Positions 25,239-34,296 of a stretch of DNA of 64,000 nt are shown here, in pieces. The stretch covers positions 372,001-436,000 of the forward strand of contig CAVXNC010000014.1 of NCBI GenBank assembly GCA_963762865.1, given 5' to 3'. Origin of the DNA: DATHAP01 sp963762865. GTDB lineage: Bacteria > Actinomycetota > Actinomycetes > JACCUZ01. A program made the translations under genes and the position numbers. Under the pieces are notes generated by a model, which was given only the letters and a program-made list of their open reading frames with translations, was not told the origin of the DNA and searched no databases. How positions within the stretch are numbered: position 1 is the stretch's first letter; the number at the start of each line of letters is the position of its first letter.

Positions 25239-25307
25239 GGCCGCCGCCGTGCCCTCCTGGCTCGGAGTCCCGCCCCGGCCGGACCGTCACGACGGCGAGC
25301 CGCAGCG

Positions 25308-26516
25308 TCAGAGCGGCAGGCGTACCACTGCGTCCCGCTCGGCCGCGGCCGCCACCGCAGCGGCCACCGACGGGGCCACCCGCTCGTCGAAGGGGCTCGG
25401 AACCACGTAGTCGTCGGCCAGGTCGTCGCCGACGACCGCCGCGATCGCCTCGGCCGCCGCGAGCTTCATTCCCTCGGTGATGTCCGTGGCCTTCGCGTCC
25501 AGCGCGCCGCGGAAGATGCCGGGGAAGGCCAGCACGTTGTTGATCTGGTTGGCGTAGTCGCTGCGACCGGTCGCCACGACCCGCACGTGCCGGTGGGCCA
25601 CGTCGGGGTGGATCTCCGGGTCCGGGTTGGCCAGCGCGAAGACGATCGCGTCCGGCGCCATGGAAGCCACCGCGTCGTCCGGGACGACCCCGCCCGAGAC
25701 GCCGATGAAGACGTCGGCACCCCGCATCGCGTCGATCAGGCTGCCGGTCAGCCCGATTTCGTTCGTCGCGGCAGCCAGGTGCCGCTTGACGGCGGTCAGG
25801 TCGCCCCGGCCGTCGTGCAGCACGCCCTCGCGATCGGTCACCGTGATGTCGCCGATCCCCGCCTCGCGCAGGATGGTGGTCACGGCGACGCCGGCTGCGC
25901 CCGCGCCGGAGACGACGGCACGCAGCTCGCTCAGCGAACGGCCGGTGAGCCGCGCGGCGTTGCGCAAGGCAGCAAGCACAACGACGGCCGTGCCGTGCTG
26001 GTCGTCGTGGAAGACCGGGATGTCGAGGCGTTCGCGCAGCTGCCGCTCCACCTCGAAGCACCTAGGCGCACTGATGTCCTCGAGGTTGATGCCGCCGAAG
26101 GCCGGCGCGATCCGCACGACCGTCTCGACGATGTCCTCGACCGACGACGCGTCCAGGCAGATGGGCACGGCGTCGACGCCGGCGAACTCCTTGAAGAGCA
26201 CCGCCTTCCCCTCCATCACCGGCAGCGCCGCCGCCGGCCCGATGTCACCGAGACCGAGGACGGCCGAGCCGTCGGTGACCACGGCGACGACCTTCGACTT
26301 CCAGGTCAGCTCGTGGACGAGCCGCGGGTCCTCGGCGATCGCGGTGCAGACCCGCGCGACACCCGGCGTGTAGGCCAGCGACAGGTCGTCACGGTTGCGC
26401 AGGGGGACGGTCGAGCGCGTCTCCAGCTTGCCGCCGACGTGCAGCGCGAAGGCCGGGTCGCTGACGTCGTACGCCCTCGAGCTCGTCACGGGAACGTTCT
26501 CCTGCACGGTCACCAC
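25308..26516 (-). CDS. NAD(P)-dependent malic enzyme, short form
   Basis: A 402-aa enzyme that decarboxylates malate to pyruvate. It has the short (about 400 aa) bacterial architecture without a phosphotransacetylase tail. Visible motifs are LSLAYTPGVARVC, the catalytic Lys region WKSKVVAVVTDGSAVLGLGDIGP, metal-binding residues in FGGINLEDISAPRCFEVE and PVFHDDQHGTAVV, and the nucleotide-binding loop VSGAGAAGVAV. It feeds pyruvate or NADPH from the TCA cycle. NAD versus NADP preference cannot be decided from the sequence. Transcribed alone. Confidence 0.92.
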   Translation of the reverse strand: MVTVQENVPVTSSRAYDVSDPAFALHVGGKLETRSTVPLRNRDDLSLAYTPGVARVCTAIAEDPRLVHELTWKSKVVAVVTDGSAVLGLGDIGPAAALPVMEGKAVLFKEFAGVDAVPICLDASSVEDIVETVVRIAPAFGGINLEDISAPRCFEVERQLRERLDIPVFHDDQHGTAVVVLAALRNAARLTGRSLSELRAVVSGAGAAGVAVTTILREAGIGDITVTDREGVLHDGRGDLTAVKRHLAAATNEIGLTGSLIDAMRGADVFIGVSGGVVPDDAVASMAPDAIVFALANPDPEIHPDVAHRHVRVVATGRSDYANQINNVLAFPGIFRGALDAKATDITEGMKLAAAEAIAAVVGDDLADDYVVPSPFDERVAPSVAAAVAAAAERDAVVRLPL

Positions 26517-26643
26517 CGGTGTCCTTCCGATCGTGGAGGAGCCGGGACGCGGGGGTCTGTACGGGATGGCGTACGGCGGCGCGGCTCACGATGCGGGGGT
26601 TGCCCGGTCTGCGCCGAGTTTGGCACACCGGTCGTACGGTGCC

Positions 26644-27549
26644 TCAGGCCGGGACCAGCTCGCCGCTGCCGGGACGCTGCTCTCGGACCACCGGCAGTCG
26701 CGCGTCGTCGAGGACGGTGTCCAGCGGCAGCGTCATGCACCGCACCGAGCCGCCACCCTTGTGCAGCTCGCTGACGTCGACGGTGGCGACAGTGAACCCC
26801 CACCGCTCGAGCTGGCGGGTGACCCGCGTGGGCACACCGGCGGGCATGACGACGACGTCGCCGACGACCACCGAGTTGGCGGCGAACGTGAAGGCCTCGT
26901 CCTGGTCCAGGACGAGAGGCTCGGGCACCAGGCCGGCGACGGTGGCGCGGCCCGCGGCGTCCCAGGCATCGGGCGCGACGATCGCGCGACGCCCGTCGAG
27001 GGGGCAGAAGCTGAGGTCGAGGTGGTAGAGCGCCGGGTGGACGACCCCCACCGTCGCGACCTTGACCCCGAGGGTGCGAGAGAGGACGTCGTGCGTCGCG
27101 AGGTCGGTGCGCGGGCCGGCGGCGACGAGCAGCGAGTCACCCACGAGGAAGGCGTCGCCGGCCTCGAAGGACCCGGCGCCGGAGTCGGCGACGCGGCTGG
27201 TGCGCATGCCCGCCTCGCCGAACCACCACTCGGCGGCCTCGGCCTCGACGGTCCGCTCACCGTGGCGGAAGCTCGTGATGGCGACGTGGTCGCCGTCGAC
27301 CAGGCCGTAGTTCATCGCGTAGACCATGTCGGGTGCCTGCGGGAGCTGGGCGATCCGCTCGACGACGGCGCCGGCCTCCTCGATGGTCGCGGCGAGGTGG
27401 TCCCACTGGGCCAGTGCCCGGTCCGGGTCGACCGGGGAGTCGACGTCCATCCACGGGTTGATCGCGTAGTCGACGCGGAAGTGCTCCGGGCGGCACATCA
27501 GGTAGCGGCGGCCCCAGGACAGGGGCGTCGGCTCGCGGGTCTCGGTCAC
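26644..27549 (-). CDS. ddaH: Dimethylargininase/amidinotransferase-family hydrolase
   Basis: A 301-aa pentein-fold enzyme. The catalytic Cys lies in GGGSVRCMTLPL, the His in PALYHLDLSFCPLD, and acidic contacts in FEAGDAF and NPWMDVD. The best match is DDAH, which converts methylated arginine to citrulline and methylamine, although arginine deiminase-like activity is not excluded. GTG 27549 follows GAAGGGTG. It is divergent from a GntR-type regulator across a 116-bp region containing two TTGTC-N-GACAA boxes, so expression is probably substrate-induced. Confidence 0.75.
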   Translation of the reverse strand: MTETREPTPLSWGRRYLMCRPEHFRVDYAINPWMDVDSPVDPDRALAQWDHLAATIEEAGAVVERIAQLPQAPDMVYAMNYGLVDGDHVAITSFRHGERTVEAEAAEWWFGEAGMRTSRVADSGAGSFEAGDAFLVGDSLLVAAGPRTDLATHDVLSRTLGVKVATVGVVHPALYHLDLSFCPLDGRRAIVAPDAWDAAGRATVAGLVPEPLVLDQDEAFTFAANSVVVGDVVVMPAGVPTRVTRQLERWGFTVATVDVSELHKGGGSVRCMTLPLDTVLDDARLPVVREQRPGSGELVPA

Positions 27550-27602
27550 GGCGCACCCTTCGCGGTTGTCGGGAGGTCGGGCAGCAGCACAAGATTGCCG
27601 GA

Positions 27603-27627
27603 TTGTCTGACAATAATTGTCCGACAA
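27603..27627. promoter_or_regulatory. Tandem FadR/GntR-type operators between ddaH and gntR
   Basis: TTGTCTGACAA (27603-27613) and TTGTCCGACAA (27617-27627) are two almost identical 11-bp palindromes 14 bp apart; the whole block is itself symmetrical. Each fits the T.GT-N3-AC.A consensus of FadR-subfamily GntR regulators. They lie between the divergent starts at 27549 and 27666. Confidence 0.78.
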
Positions 27628-27665
27628 CCGGAGTGTCGGGGTGCTCGACCACTAATGTCAAGCCC

Positions 27666-28328
27666 ATGCCCGACGTGCCCGCGATCGACCGCTCGAGCAC
27701 GACCTCGCGGGTCGCCGACGCGCTGCGGTCGATGCTCTTCGCCGGCGACCTGTCCCCCGGGGAGCCGCTGCGCGAGGTGAGCCTGGCGGCCGGGTTCGGC
27801 GTGGCCCGGTCGACCGTGCGCGAGGCCCTGCAGGTGCTGGCCGGCGAGGGTCTGGTGACGCGCTACCCCAACCGCGGCGTGGTCGTGACCGAGCTCGCCC
27901 CGCGGGACATCGCGGAGATCTTCGAGGCCCGGCTGGTCCTGGAGAGCGCGGGCGTCCGGGCCGGGGCAGGCGGGGCCGACCTGGCCCCTGTCACGGCCGC
28001 CTTGGCGACGTACGCCCGGGCGGCGAAGGAGGCCGACGCCGACAACTTCGTGGAGGCGACGCACGCGCACCTGGAGTTCCACACGTCGTTGGTCGCGTTG
28101 CTCGGCAACGCCCGGTTGGTCGCGAACGCGGACACCCTGACCGGGGACCTTCGGCTCGCGCTGGCGTCGGTGGAGCGGGCCCGACGCAACGCGCGGTCGC
28201 AGGTCGCCGACCACCGCCGGCTGCTCACCTTGATGCGCGCCGGTGACGTCGACGGTGCCGTCGCCGAGCTCGAGTCGCACCTGGGCGCAGCGGCCTCCTC
28301 GGTCGCAGAGCGGGTCACCGGCAGCTGA
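27666..28328 (+). CDS. GntR-family transcriptional regulator, FadR (FCD) subfamily
   Basis: A 220-aa regulator. Winged helix at residues about 10-75 (VADALRSMLFAGDLSPGEPLREVSLA, FGVARSTVREALQVLAGEGLVTRYPNRGVVV) and an FCD effector domain with the usual metal or ligand residues (EIFEARLVLE, HLEFHTSLVALLGN, DHRRLLTLMRAGD). ATG 27666 is chosen because TAATGT lies 7 nt before it, a leaderless layout; the upstream in-frame ATG would include the operator. It most likely represses ddaH and itself. Ligand may be the DdaH substrate or product (inferred). Confidence 0.86.
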   Translation: MPDVPAIDRSSTTSRVADALRSMLFAGDLSPGEPLREVSLAAGFGVARSTVREALQVLAGEGLVTRYPNRGVVVTELAPRDIAEIFEARLVLESAGVRAGAGGADLAPVTAALATYARAAKEADADNFVEATHAHLEFHTSLVALLGNARLVANADTLTGDLRLALASVERARRNARSQVADHRRLLTLMRAGDVDGAVAELESHLGAAASSVAERVTGS

Positions 28329-28422
28329 CCGCGCTGAGGCTCCGACACCATCGGTGCCGCTGTGCACCGTGAGGCATGAGCATGACCTCACTGCTCACTC
28401 GTGCACCATTCGTGTCGGAGGG

Positions 28423-28767
28423 TCAGCGGGACCGGCGGATCGCCGGCCACAGTCGCACGACGACCACGGCCAGCACGTCCTCCGGCGCGACGGCGCCCAC
28501 CTGCCAGGAGTCCACGCCCTCCGACGGGTTGTCGCGTTCGACCCACCATCCGTCGTCTGCCAGGAAGGCCGCGCGCTTGACCGACATCGGTCGGCCGGGC
28601 CACTGCACGACGACGAGCCGGCCGGGCCGCGGACTGCCACCCCACAGCACCAGCAGGTGGTCGCCGTCACGAAGCGTCGGGGCCATCGAGCGACCGCGCA
28701 CCAGCACACGTCCGACCCGGCGTCCGCCCAGGCGGCAGCGGATCCGCCGCCCGCCGATCGACCGCAC
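28423..28767 (-). CDS. sodX: Nickel-type superoxide dismutase maturation protease
   Basis: A 114-aa S26-type signal peptidase-like protein. The catalytic Ser lies in GRSMAPTL and the general-base Lys in MSVKRAAFL; box GDHLLVLWGG lies between. Unlike ordinary signal peptidases it has no N-terminal membrane anchor. Proteins of this size and motif next to sodN cleave the NiSOD propeptide so that His1 becomes free to bind nickel. It is divergent from sodN, with starts 115 bp apart, which makes the assignment strong. Confidence 0.85.
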   Translation of the reverse strand: MRSIGGRRIRCRLGGRRVGRVLVRGRSMAPTLRDGDHLLVLWGGSPRPGRLVVVQWPGRPMSVKRAAFLADDGWWVERDNPSEGVDSWQVGAVAPEDVLAVVVVRLWPAIRRSR

Positions 28768-28882
28768 GTGAGCCTCCTCACCGTTGGTGCCGGCGCGGGA
28801 TAGGGCCTCGAACGAGGGGTACCGGCCGGTTGTAGTGTCCGACAGAGAGAGATCGATACGTACGACCGAAGGGACTGATCAC

Positions 28883-29284
28883 GTGCTGTCGCGTCTGCTC
28901 GCCCCCAAGACCGTCGTGCATGCCCACTGCGACCTGCCGTGCGGCGTCTACGACCCGGCTCAGGCCCGCATCGAGGCCGAGTCGATCAAGATGATCATCC
29001 AGAAGGTCGGCGAGAACAACGACGCCGACTTCCGCACCCGCGCCATCCTGATCAAGGAGCAGCGGGCCGAGCTGGTCAAGCACCACCTGTGGGTGCTCTG
29101 GACCGACTACTTCAAGCCGCCGCACTTCGAGAAGTACCCCGAGCTGCACCAGCTCTTCAACGAGGCCACCAAGCTCGCCGGTGCGTCCGGCGCGAAGGGC
29201 TCGATGGACGCCGACGCGGCACAGAAGCTGCTCGACAAGATCGAGGAGATCGACAAGATCTTCTGGGAGACCAAGCAGGCCTAG
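28883..29284 (+). CDS. sodN: Nickel superoxide dismutase
   Basis: A 133-aa precursor that dismutates superoxide to oxygen and hydrogen peroxide in the cytoplasm. The 14-residue propeptide (MLSRLLAPKTVVHA) precedes the nickel hook HCDLPCGVYD: His15 becomes His1, Cys16 and Cys20 the thiolate ligands. The rest is the four-helix bundle typical of the family. GTG 28883 is required to give this propeptide length. A TAGTGT element lies about 45 bp upstream. It is cotargeted with the divergent protease gene. Confidence 0.97.
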   Translation: MLSRLLAPKTVVHAHCDLPCGVYDPAQARIEAESIKMIIQKVGENNDADFRTRAILIKEQRAELVKHHLWVLWTDYFKPPHFEKYPELHQLFNEATKLAGASGAKGSMDADAAQKLLDKIEEIDKIFWETKQA

Positions 29285-29338
29285 TCAGCACGGCTGGCCG
29301 CCCGGCCTGCGGCGATGCTGCCGCATAGTCGTCCAGTG

Positions 29339-29390
29339 CGCACCCGGTCCGCAGGACGCCCGACGTGGCATCCATGACGGACCGGGTGCG
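29339..29390. terminator. 13-bp perfect inverted repeat downstream of sodN
   Basis: CGCACCCGGTCCG (29339-29351) is repeated in reverse at 29378-29390, with 26 nt between. No T tract follows. It probably ends the sodN message, possibly also that of the convergent SHOCT-protein gene. Confidence 0.5.
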
Positions 29391-29475
29391 GTCGTCGTCT
29401 GCTGGCCTCAGGTGCGAGTAGGTCCGCAGCAGGCCGGCTTGTGGAGCGGCACGACGTCGCGTGACGTCGCTCTCG

Positions 29476-29871
29476 TCAGGCGAGCGCCTTGGCCTTGAGA
29501 CTGTCGAACTCGGCCTGATCGATTGCTCCGGAGTCGAGCAGCGCCTTGGCCTTGGTGATCTGCCCGGCCGGGTCCACAGGGGTGCTGGCGACCTGCTGGA
29601 TGTACCTCTCCTGCAGCGCCTGCTGCTCTGCTGCCGCCTCCAGCTGCCGCTCCGTCATGCTCCTGCCACGCGCGATCAGATAGATGATCGTGCCAAGCCA
29701 CGGAACGAAGATCATCAGGCTCGCCCACCCGGCCTTGCCCCAGCCGCTCAGGGTGCGGTCTCCGAACATGTCGAAGAGGCAGCGGAACCACACCATCAGC
29801 GCCGCGATCCAGATGAAGAACCAGAAGCTCCACAGCAGGACCTCCCAGATGTCGGTGGTGATTGCGTCCAC
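29476..29871 (-). CDS. PLDc_N/SHOCT-domain membrane protein
   Basis: A 131-aa protein with two membrane helices at the N-terminus (VLLWSFWFFIWIAALMVWF and ASLMIFVPWLGTIIYLIA), which matches the PLDc_N membrane module, then a linker with Glu/Gln-rich helix and a C-terminal SHOCT domain (TKAKALLDSGAIDQAEFDSLKAKAL). A strong AAAGGAG ribosome site lies before the GTG. SHOCT domains are small oligomerisation modules; the role of these proteins is unknown. Confidence 0.75.
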   Translation of the reverse strand: MDAITTDIWEVLLWSFWFFIWIAALMVWFRCLFDMFGDRTLSGWGKAGWASLMIFVPWLGTIIYLIARGRSMTERQLEAAAEQQALQERYIQQVASTPVDPAGQITKAKALLDSGAIDQAEFDSLKAKALA

Positions 29872-30052
29872 AGTCGCTCCTTTAGTGGTCCTCCGTGTCG
29901 GTCCATCCTGGACAACACGGCGTGAGATCGGCTGACTCGAGAGCCGCGGTTGGGCCGATCATGTCGGAGGGCTTCGTGTCTCGCGCTCCGACGCGCCGCG
30001 GAACCGAGGAAGAGCAGGTAACGGGCCGCCGGGTGCGTTCGTCTGCGGCCGC

Positions 30053-30436
30053 TCAGCCGGCGGCGCGCGCCTTTGCGGGCCGGGCCTCGTACCTCGGTCC
30101 GCGCACCTGGTGCCAACCGGCCTGGCCGTAGATGCGGACCGGCTCGCTCCCGCCACCGTTGAGCCGGACACCGAGGGTGCCGTTGTCGTGCAGCTCGTAG
30201 CCGACACCCGGCGAGCCGTCGGTCGCGTGGAAGTACGCCCACGCCCCGTCGGCCTGCAGGACCTCCACCGGCAGCTGGTTGGGCCGGTGGCTGCTGACCT
30301 CGCCCTCGGCGACGGTCTTCCAGCCCTCGGCATCGACCAGGAATCTCTCAGCCATGCGGATCAACGCCCTCTCCTGGGCAGTGGGGGGCGGCGGGTCCTC
30401 CCGCGCTCCCCTGCCGGACCCATCATCCCCCGCCAT
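30053..30436 (-). CDS. Conserved-looking hypothetical protein
   Basis: A 127-aa cytoplasmic protein with a disordered Gly/Pro-rich start, a helix (AQERALIRMAERFLVDAEGW) and a beta-rich core containing WAYFHATDGSPGVGYELHDNG and VRIYGQAGWHQVRGP, then a basic Ala/Arg tail. No family recognised. The codon pattern and position between two transcription units suggest a real gene. Its start is 15 bp from the divergent bioD start, so the two share a very short regulatory space. Confidence 0.5.
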   Translation of the reverse strand: MAGDDGSGRGAREDPPPPTAQERALIRMAERFLVDAEGWKTVAEGEVSSHRPNQLPVEVLQADGAWAYFHATDGSPGVGYELHDNGTLGVRLNGGGSEPVRIYGQAGWHQVRGPRYEARPAKARAAG

Positions 30437-30451
30437 CCCTAGGGTCGTCGC

Positions 30452-31165
30452 GTGAGCGTCCTGGTGGTCAGCGGCACGGGCACGGGCGTCGGCAAGACGG
30501 TCGTCACCGCCGCCGTCGCCGCGCTGGCGGCAGCTCGCGGCTCACGCGTCGCGGTCGTGAAGCCGGCGCAGACCGGCGTCGGCGAGGACGAGCCGGGCGA
30601 CCTCGACGACGTACGACGCCTGGCTGGTGTGACTGACCTCCACGAGCACGCCCGATTCCCCGACCCGCTCTCCCCCGCCGCCGCCGCGCGCCGCAGTGGA
30701 CGGACGGACCTCGACCTGCACGACAGCGCGCGCCGGGTGCGCGAGCTCGCCGCCGACCGCGACCTGGTCGTCGTCGAGGGCGCGGGCGGACTGCTGGTGC
30801 GGTACGACGCAGAAGGGCTCACCATCGCCGACCTGGCGCGTGACCTGGATGCCGCGGTGCTCGTGGTCGCCGACCCGCGGCTCGGCACCCTCAACCACAC
30901 CGCGCTGACCCTGGAGGCGCTGGCGCACCGAGGCATCGCGCTCGCCGGCGTCGTGCTGGGCAGCTGGCCCGCCGAGCCCGACCTGGCGTGCCGGTCCAAC
31001 GTGCGCGACCTGGAGATGCTGGCCGCCCGCCCGCTCACCGGTGCCATCCGCGACGGCGCGGGAGGGCTCGACGCGCCGGAGTTCCTGCTCGCGGCTCGGG
31101 ACGGGCTGGGCCCGGGGCTCGGCGGTGTCTTCGATGCGGCAGACTTCCGGCGTGCAGCCGACTGA
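30452..31165 (+). CDS. bioD: Dethiobiotin synthase
   Basis: A 237-aa ATP-dependent carboxylase that closes the ureido ring of dethiobiotin from 7,8-diaminopelargonate. P-loop VSGTGTGVGKTVV, substrate Lys in VAVVKPAQTG, and the switch region VVEGAGGLLVRYD are intact. The GTG start is supported by a TAGGGT box 6 nt upstream, again leaderless. It is followed directly by bioB; bioA and bioF are not in the window. Confidence 0.94.
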   Translation: MSVLVVSGTGTGVGKTVVTAAVAALAAARGSRVAVVKPAQTGVGEDEPGDLDDVRRLAGVTDLHEHARFPDPLSPAAAARRSGRTDLDLHDSARRVRELAADRDLVVVEGAGGLLVRYDAEGLTIADLARDLDAAVLVVADPRLGTLNHTALTLEALAHRGIALAGVVLGSWPAEPDLACRSNVRDLEMLAARPLTGAIRDGAGGLDAPEFLLAARDGLGPGLGGVFDAADFRRAAD

Positions 31166-31169
31166 GCCT

Positions 31170-32178
31170 GTGACCCGCGCCGTCCACGACGTGCTGGCCG
31201 ACGCCCGTGCGCAGGTGCTCGAGGAGGGCCGCGGCCTCGCCGAGGCGCAGGTCCTCGAGGTGCTGCGACTCCCTGACGACGCCCTGCCCGACCTGCTCGC
31301 CCTCGCGCACGAGGTGCGGCTGCGCTGGTGCGGGCCGGAAGTCGAGGTCGAAGGCATCGTCTCGGTGAAGACCGGTGGCTGCCCGGAGGACTGCCACTTC
31401 TGCTCGCAGTCGGGGCTCTTCCAGTCACCGGTGCGCGCGGCGTGGCTCGACATCCCCTCTCTCGTGCGGGCCGCAGTCGAGACGGCCGCGACAGGAGCCA
31501 CCGAGTTCTGCATCGTCGCCGCCGTCCGGGGGCCGGACGAGCGGTTGATGGCGCAGATGGCGGAGGGTGTCGCGGCGATCCGCGAGGCCGTCGACATCAA
31601 CGTCGCCGCCTCGCTCGGCATGCTCACCCAGGAGCAGGTCGACCGGCTCGCAGGGATGGGCGTGCACCGCTACAACCACAACCTCGAGACGGCGCGCTCC
31701 TACTTCCCGCAGGTCGTCACGACGCACACGCTGGGAGGAGCGCTGGTCGACGCTCACGATGGTGCGCGACGCCGGCATGGAGGTCTGCTGCGGCGGCATC
31801 GTCGGGATGGGTGAGTCGCTCGAGCAGCGTGCGGAGTTCGCCGCGCAGCTCGGCGAGCTCTCCCCCGACGAGGTGCCGCTGAACTTCCTCAACCCGCGAC
31901 CCGGCACCCCCTTCGGCGACCTGCCGGTGATGGCGGGTCCCGACGCGCTGCGGACCATCGCGGCCTTCCGGCTCGCGCTCCCCCGCACGATCCTGCGCTA
32001 CGCCGGCGGCCGGGAGATCACGCTGGGTGACCTGGGCACCCGCGACGGCATGCTCGGCGGCGTCAACGCGGTCATCGTCGGCAACTACCTGACCACGCTG
32101 GGTCGCGAGCCGGAGGCCGACCTGGCCCTGCTCGGCGACCTGGGCATGCCGGTCAAGGCGCTCTCCCAGACCATCTGA
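31170..32178 (+). pseudogene. bioB: Biotin synthase, interrupted by a +1 frameshift
   Basis: The two halves together make a full-length radical-SAM biotin synthase of about 335 aa. The first part has GCPEDCHFC (CX3CX2C for the 4Fe-4S cluster) and RYNHNLETARS; the second carries MVRDAGMEVCCGGIVGMGE and NFLNPRPGTPF to the normal C-terminus. At 31731 an extra C after CACACG changes the expected HTWEERW into HTLGGAL and shifts the frame; removing it restores the family sequence. Start could be GTG 31152 or 31170. Both halves are otherwise undamaged, so a recent mutation or a consensus error are equally possible. It follows bioD by 4 bp. Confidence 0.88.
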
Positions 32179-32318
32179 CCGATCTGGCACCCACCCCGGG
32201 GGAATGAGAGCGGGCGAATCGGGTAACCCCTGTGCGTCCGTGCGGGCGCGAACTGGTGCATACGGGACGAACCGGACTAGCCTCCGGCGGGCAGTCACCC
32301 GAGTGCGAGGAGGCCGAG

Positions 32319-32573
32319 ATGGCTGGCGCGACAGCGAACGACTCCCGTGAACCCGATGAGGTGCGCACCGCCGCGGCACGGCGGCTGAACTTCTCGCCGT
32401 GGAACCTGCTGTTGATCATCCCGTTGGTGGCGACGCTGTTCCCCGCCTTCTACAACAAGACCGGGCCGGAGGTGGCGGGCTGGCCCTTCTTCTACTGGTA
32501 CCAGATGGCGGCCATCCCGGGCTCGGTGCTGGTCACCCTGCTCGTCTACCGCGCGACGCGGGGTGAGCGGTGA
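32319..32573 (+). CDS. DUF3311 family small membrane protein
   Basis: An 84-aa protein with a soluble N-terminal tail and two membrane helices (LLLIIPLVATLFPAFYN and YWYQMAAIPGSVLVTLLVY). DUF3311 proteins are encoded before sodium:solute symporters and are thought to be their small partner. A GAGGAGG ribosome site precedes the ATG. The GTGA overlap with the downstream symporter confirms coupling. Confidence 0.85.
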   Translation: MAGATANDSREPDEVRTAAARRLNFSPWNLLLIIPLVATLFPAFYNKTGPEVAGWPFFYWYQMAAIPGSVLVTLLVYRATRGER

Positions 32574-34256
32574 TGGACGACATCAAGACCACTGAGCTGG
32601 TCGTCTTCTGCCTGCTCTTCGGGCTCGTCACGGTCCTGGGCTTCGTCGCGTCGCGTTGGCGTCGGGCCGAGTCGCTGGAGCACCTCGACGAGTGGGGGCT
32701 CGGCGGCCGCAACTTCGGCTCCTGGATCACCTGGTTCCTGATCGGCGGCGACCTCTACACCGCGTACACGTTCGTCGCCGTGCCCGCGCTCATCTATGGC
32801 GCGGGAGCCCTCGGCTTCTTCGCGGTGCCGTACACCATCGTGGTCTACCCGATGGTCTTCCTCGTGGCTGTCCGGCTCTGGTCGGTCAGCCACCGCCACG
32901 GGTACGTGACGCCCGCCGACTTCGTCCGCGGCCGGCACGGCTCGTCGGTCCTTGCTCTCATGGTCGCGCTCACCGGCATCGTGGCGACGATGCCCTACAT
33001 CGCCTTGCAGCTCGTGGGGATCCAGGCCGTCCTCAAGACCATGGGCGTCGAGGGGGAGGGTCTCGCCGGCGACCTGCCGCTGATCATCGCCTTCCTGATC
33101 CTGGCCATCTACACATACCAGTCCGGCCTGCGGGCACCAGCACTGATCGCGTTCGTCAAGGACACGCTGATCTACATCGTTGTCATCGCGGCGATCGTCT
33201 ACATCCCCGGCAAGCTCGGCGGCTGGGATGCGATCTTCAGCGCCGCCGACGAGAAGTTCAACAGCACACCGCCACCGCCGGAGGGCCCGGCGGACGGGCT
33301 GCTCCTTGCCGACCCGCAGGTCATCGGCTACTCGACCCTCGCGTTCGGCTCGGCCCTGGCGCTGTTCATCTACCCGCACTCGATCACCGGCGTCCTGGCA
33401 AGTCGCAGCCGCGACGTGATCAAGCGCAACATGGCTGCCCTGCCGGCCTACAGCGTGGTGCTCGGGCTGCTGGCCCTCCTCGGCTACATGGCGATCGCCG
33501 CCGGCATCACGCCGATCGGCGCCGACCCCGAGGCCGGGATCCCCGGCGATGGGAACACGGTCGTGCCGCTGCTCTACGACGAGATGTTCCCGGACTGGTT
33601 CGCCGGCATCGCCTTCGCTGCGATCGCGATCGGCGCGCTCGTCCCGGCCGCCATCATGTCCATCGCGGCAGCGAACCTCTTCGCCCGCAACATCTACAAG
33701 GAGTACATCCGGAAGGACGCGACACCCGCAGCAGGAGGCGAAGGTCAGCAAGCTGACCTCCCTGCTGGTCAAGGTCGGTGCCGTGCTCGTGATCCTGGGC
33801 CTCGATCCGCAGTTCTCGATCGACCTGCAGCTCATCGGTGGCGTGATCATCTTGCAGACGCTGCCGTCGATCGTCCTCGGGCTCTACACCGGCTGGTTCC
33901 ACCGCTGGGCGCTGCTCGCCGGGTGGGCCGTGGGCCTCAGCGCCGGGCTGCTGATGCTCTACAACACCGCCAACCCGCTCCGCGAGAAGGAGCACTTCGG
34001 CGGGCCCCTCTACCCGTTGAGGGAGCTGGGGATCGACTCGGACTCCGTCATCTACACCGGACTGATCGCGGTCCTCGCGAACCTCGCGGTGGTGGTGATC
34101 GGAACCCTGCTGCTGCGGGCAGTCAAGGTGCCCGCGGGCGTGGACGCCACCCACGAGTCCGACTACCACGTCGAGGCCGGCGACCCCGCGGTCGACGTGA
34201 CCGCCGCTGACAGCGGTGACCGGGGCGAGGTGACCGCCGGCCGCACCCACCGGTAG
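32570..34256 (+). pseudogene. Sodium:solute symporter (MctP-like), interrupted by a +1 frameshift
   Basis: About 560 codons in two frames. The first frame (about 385 codons) has the first ten or so SSS helices, with GGRNFGSWITWFLIGGDLYTAYTF and the sodium-site region IYPHSITGVLAS. At 33725-33727 CCC seems to hold one C too many; after that the protein continues in the next frame as PQQEAKVSKLTSLLVKVGA through the remaining helices to a normal hydrophilic end. Homologues with a DUF3311 partner take up short monocarboxylates such as lactate or pyruvate. Without the extra C the gene is intact. Confidence 0.85.
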
Positions 34257-34296
34257 CCGGCACCGGTCGTCGTCTCGCGTTCGTTAGGTTCGCCCC

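Noticed and set aside
28830..28882. Nur or Zur operator before sodN
   Set aside because: No clear palindrome of the Fur-family type in the 115-bp sodX-sodN gap.
29872..30052. Small gene between the SHOCT protein and the 30053 hypothetical gene
   Set aside because: No frame with start, ribosome site and protein-like composition; region appears to hold only untranslated sequence.
32546..33850. 434-codon minus-strand frame opposite the symporter
   Set aside because: Asp/Glu/Arg/His-rich shadow of a membrane protein gene without domains.
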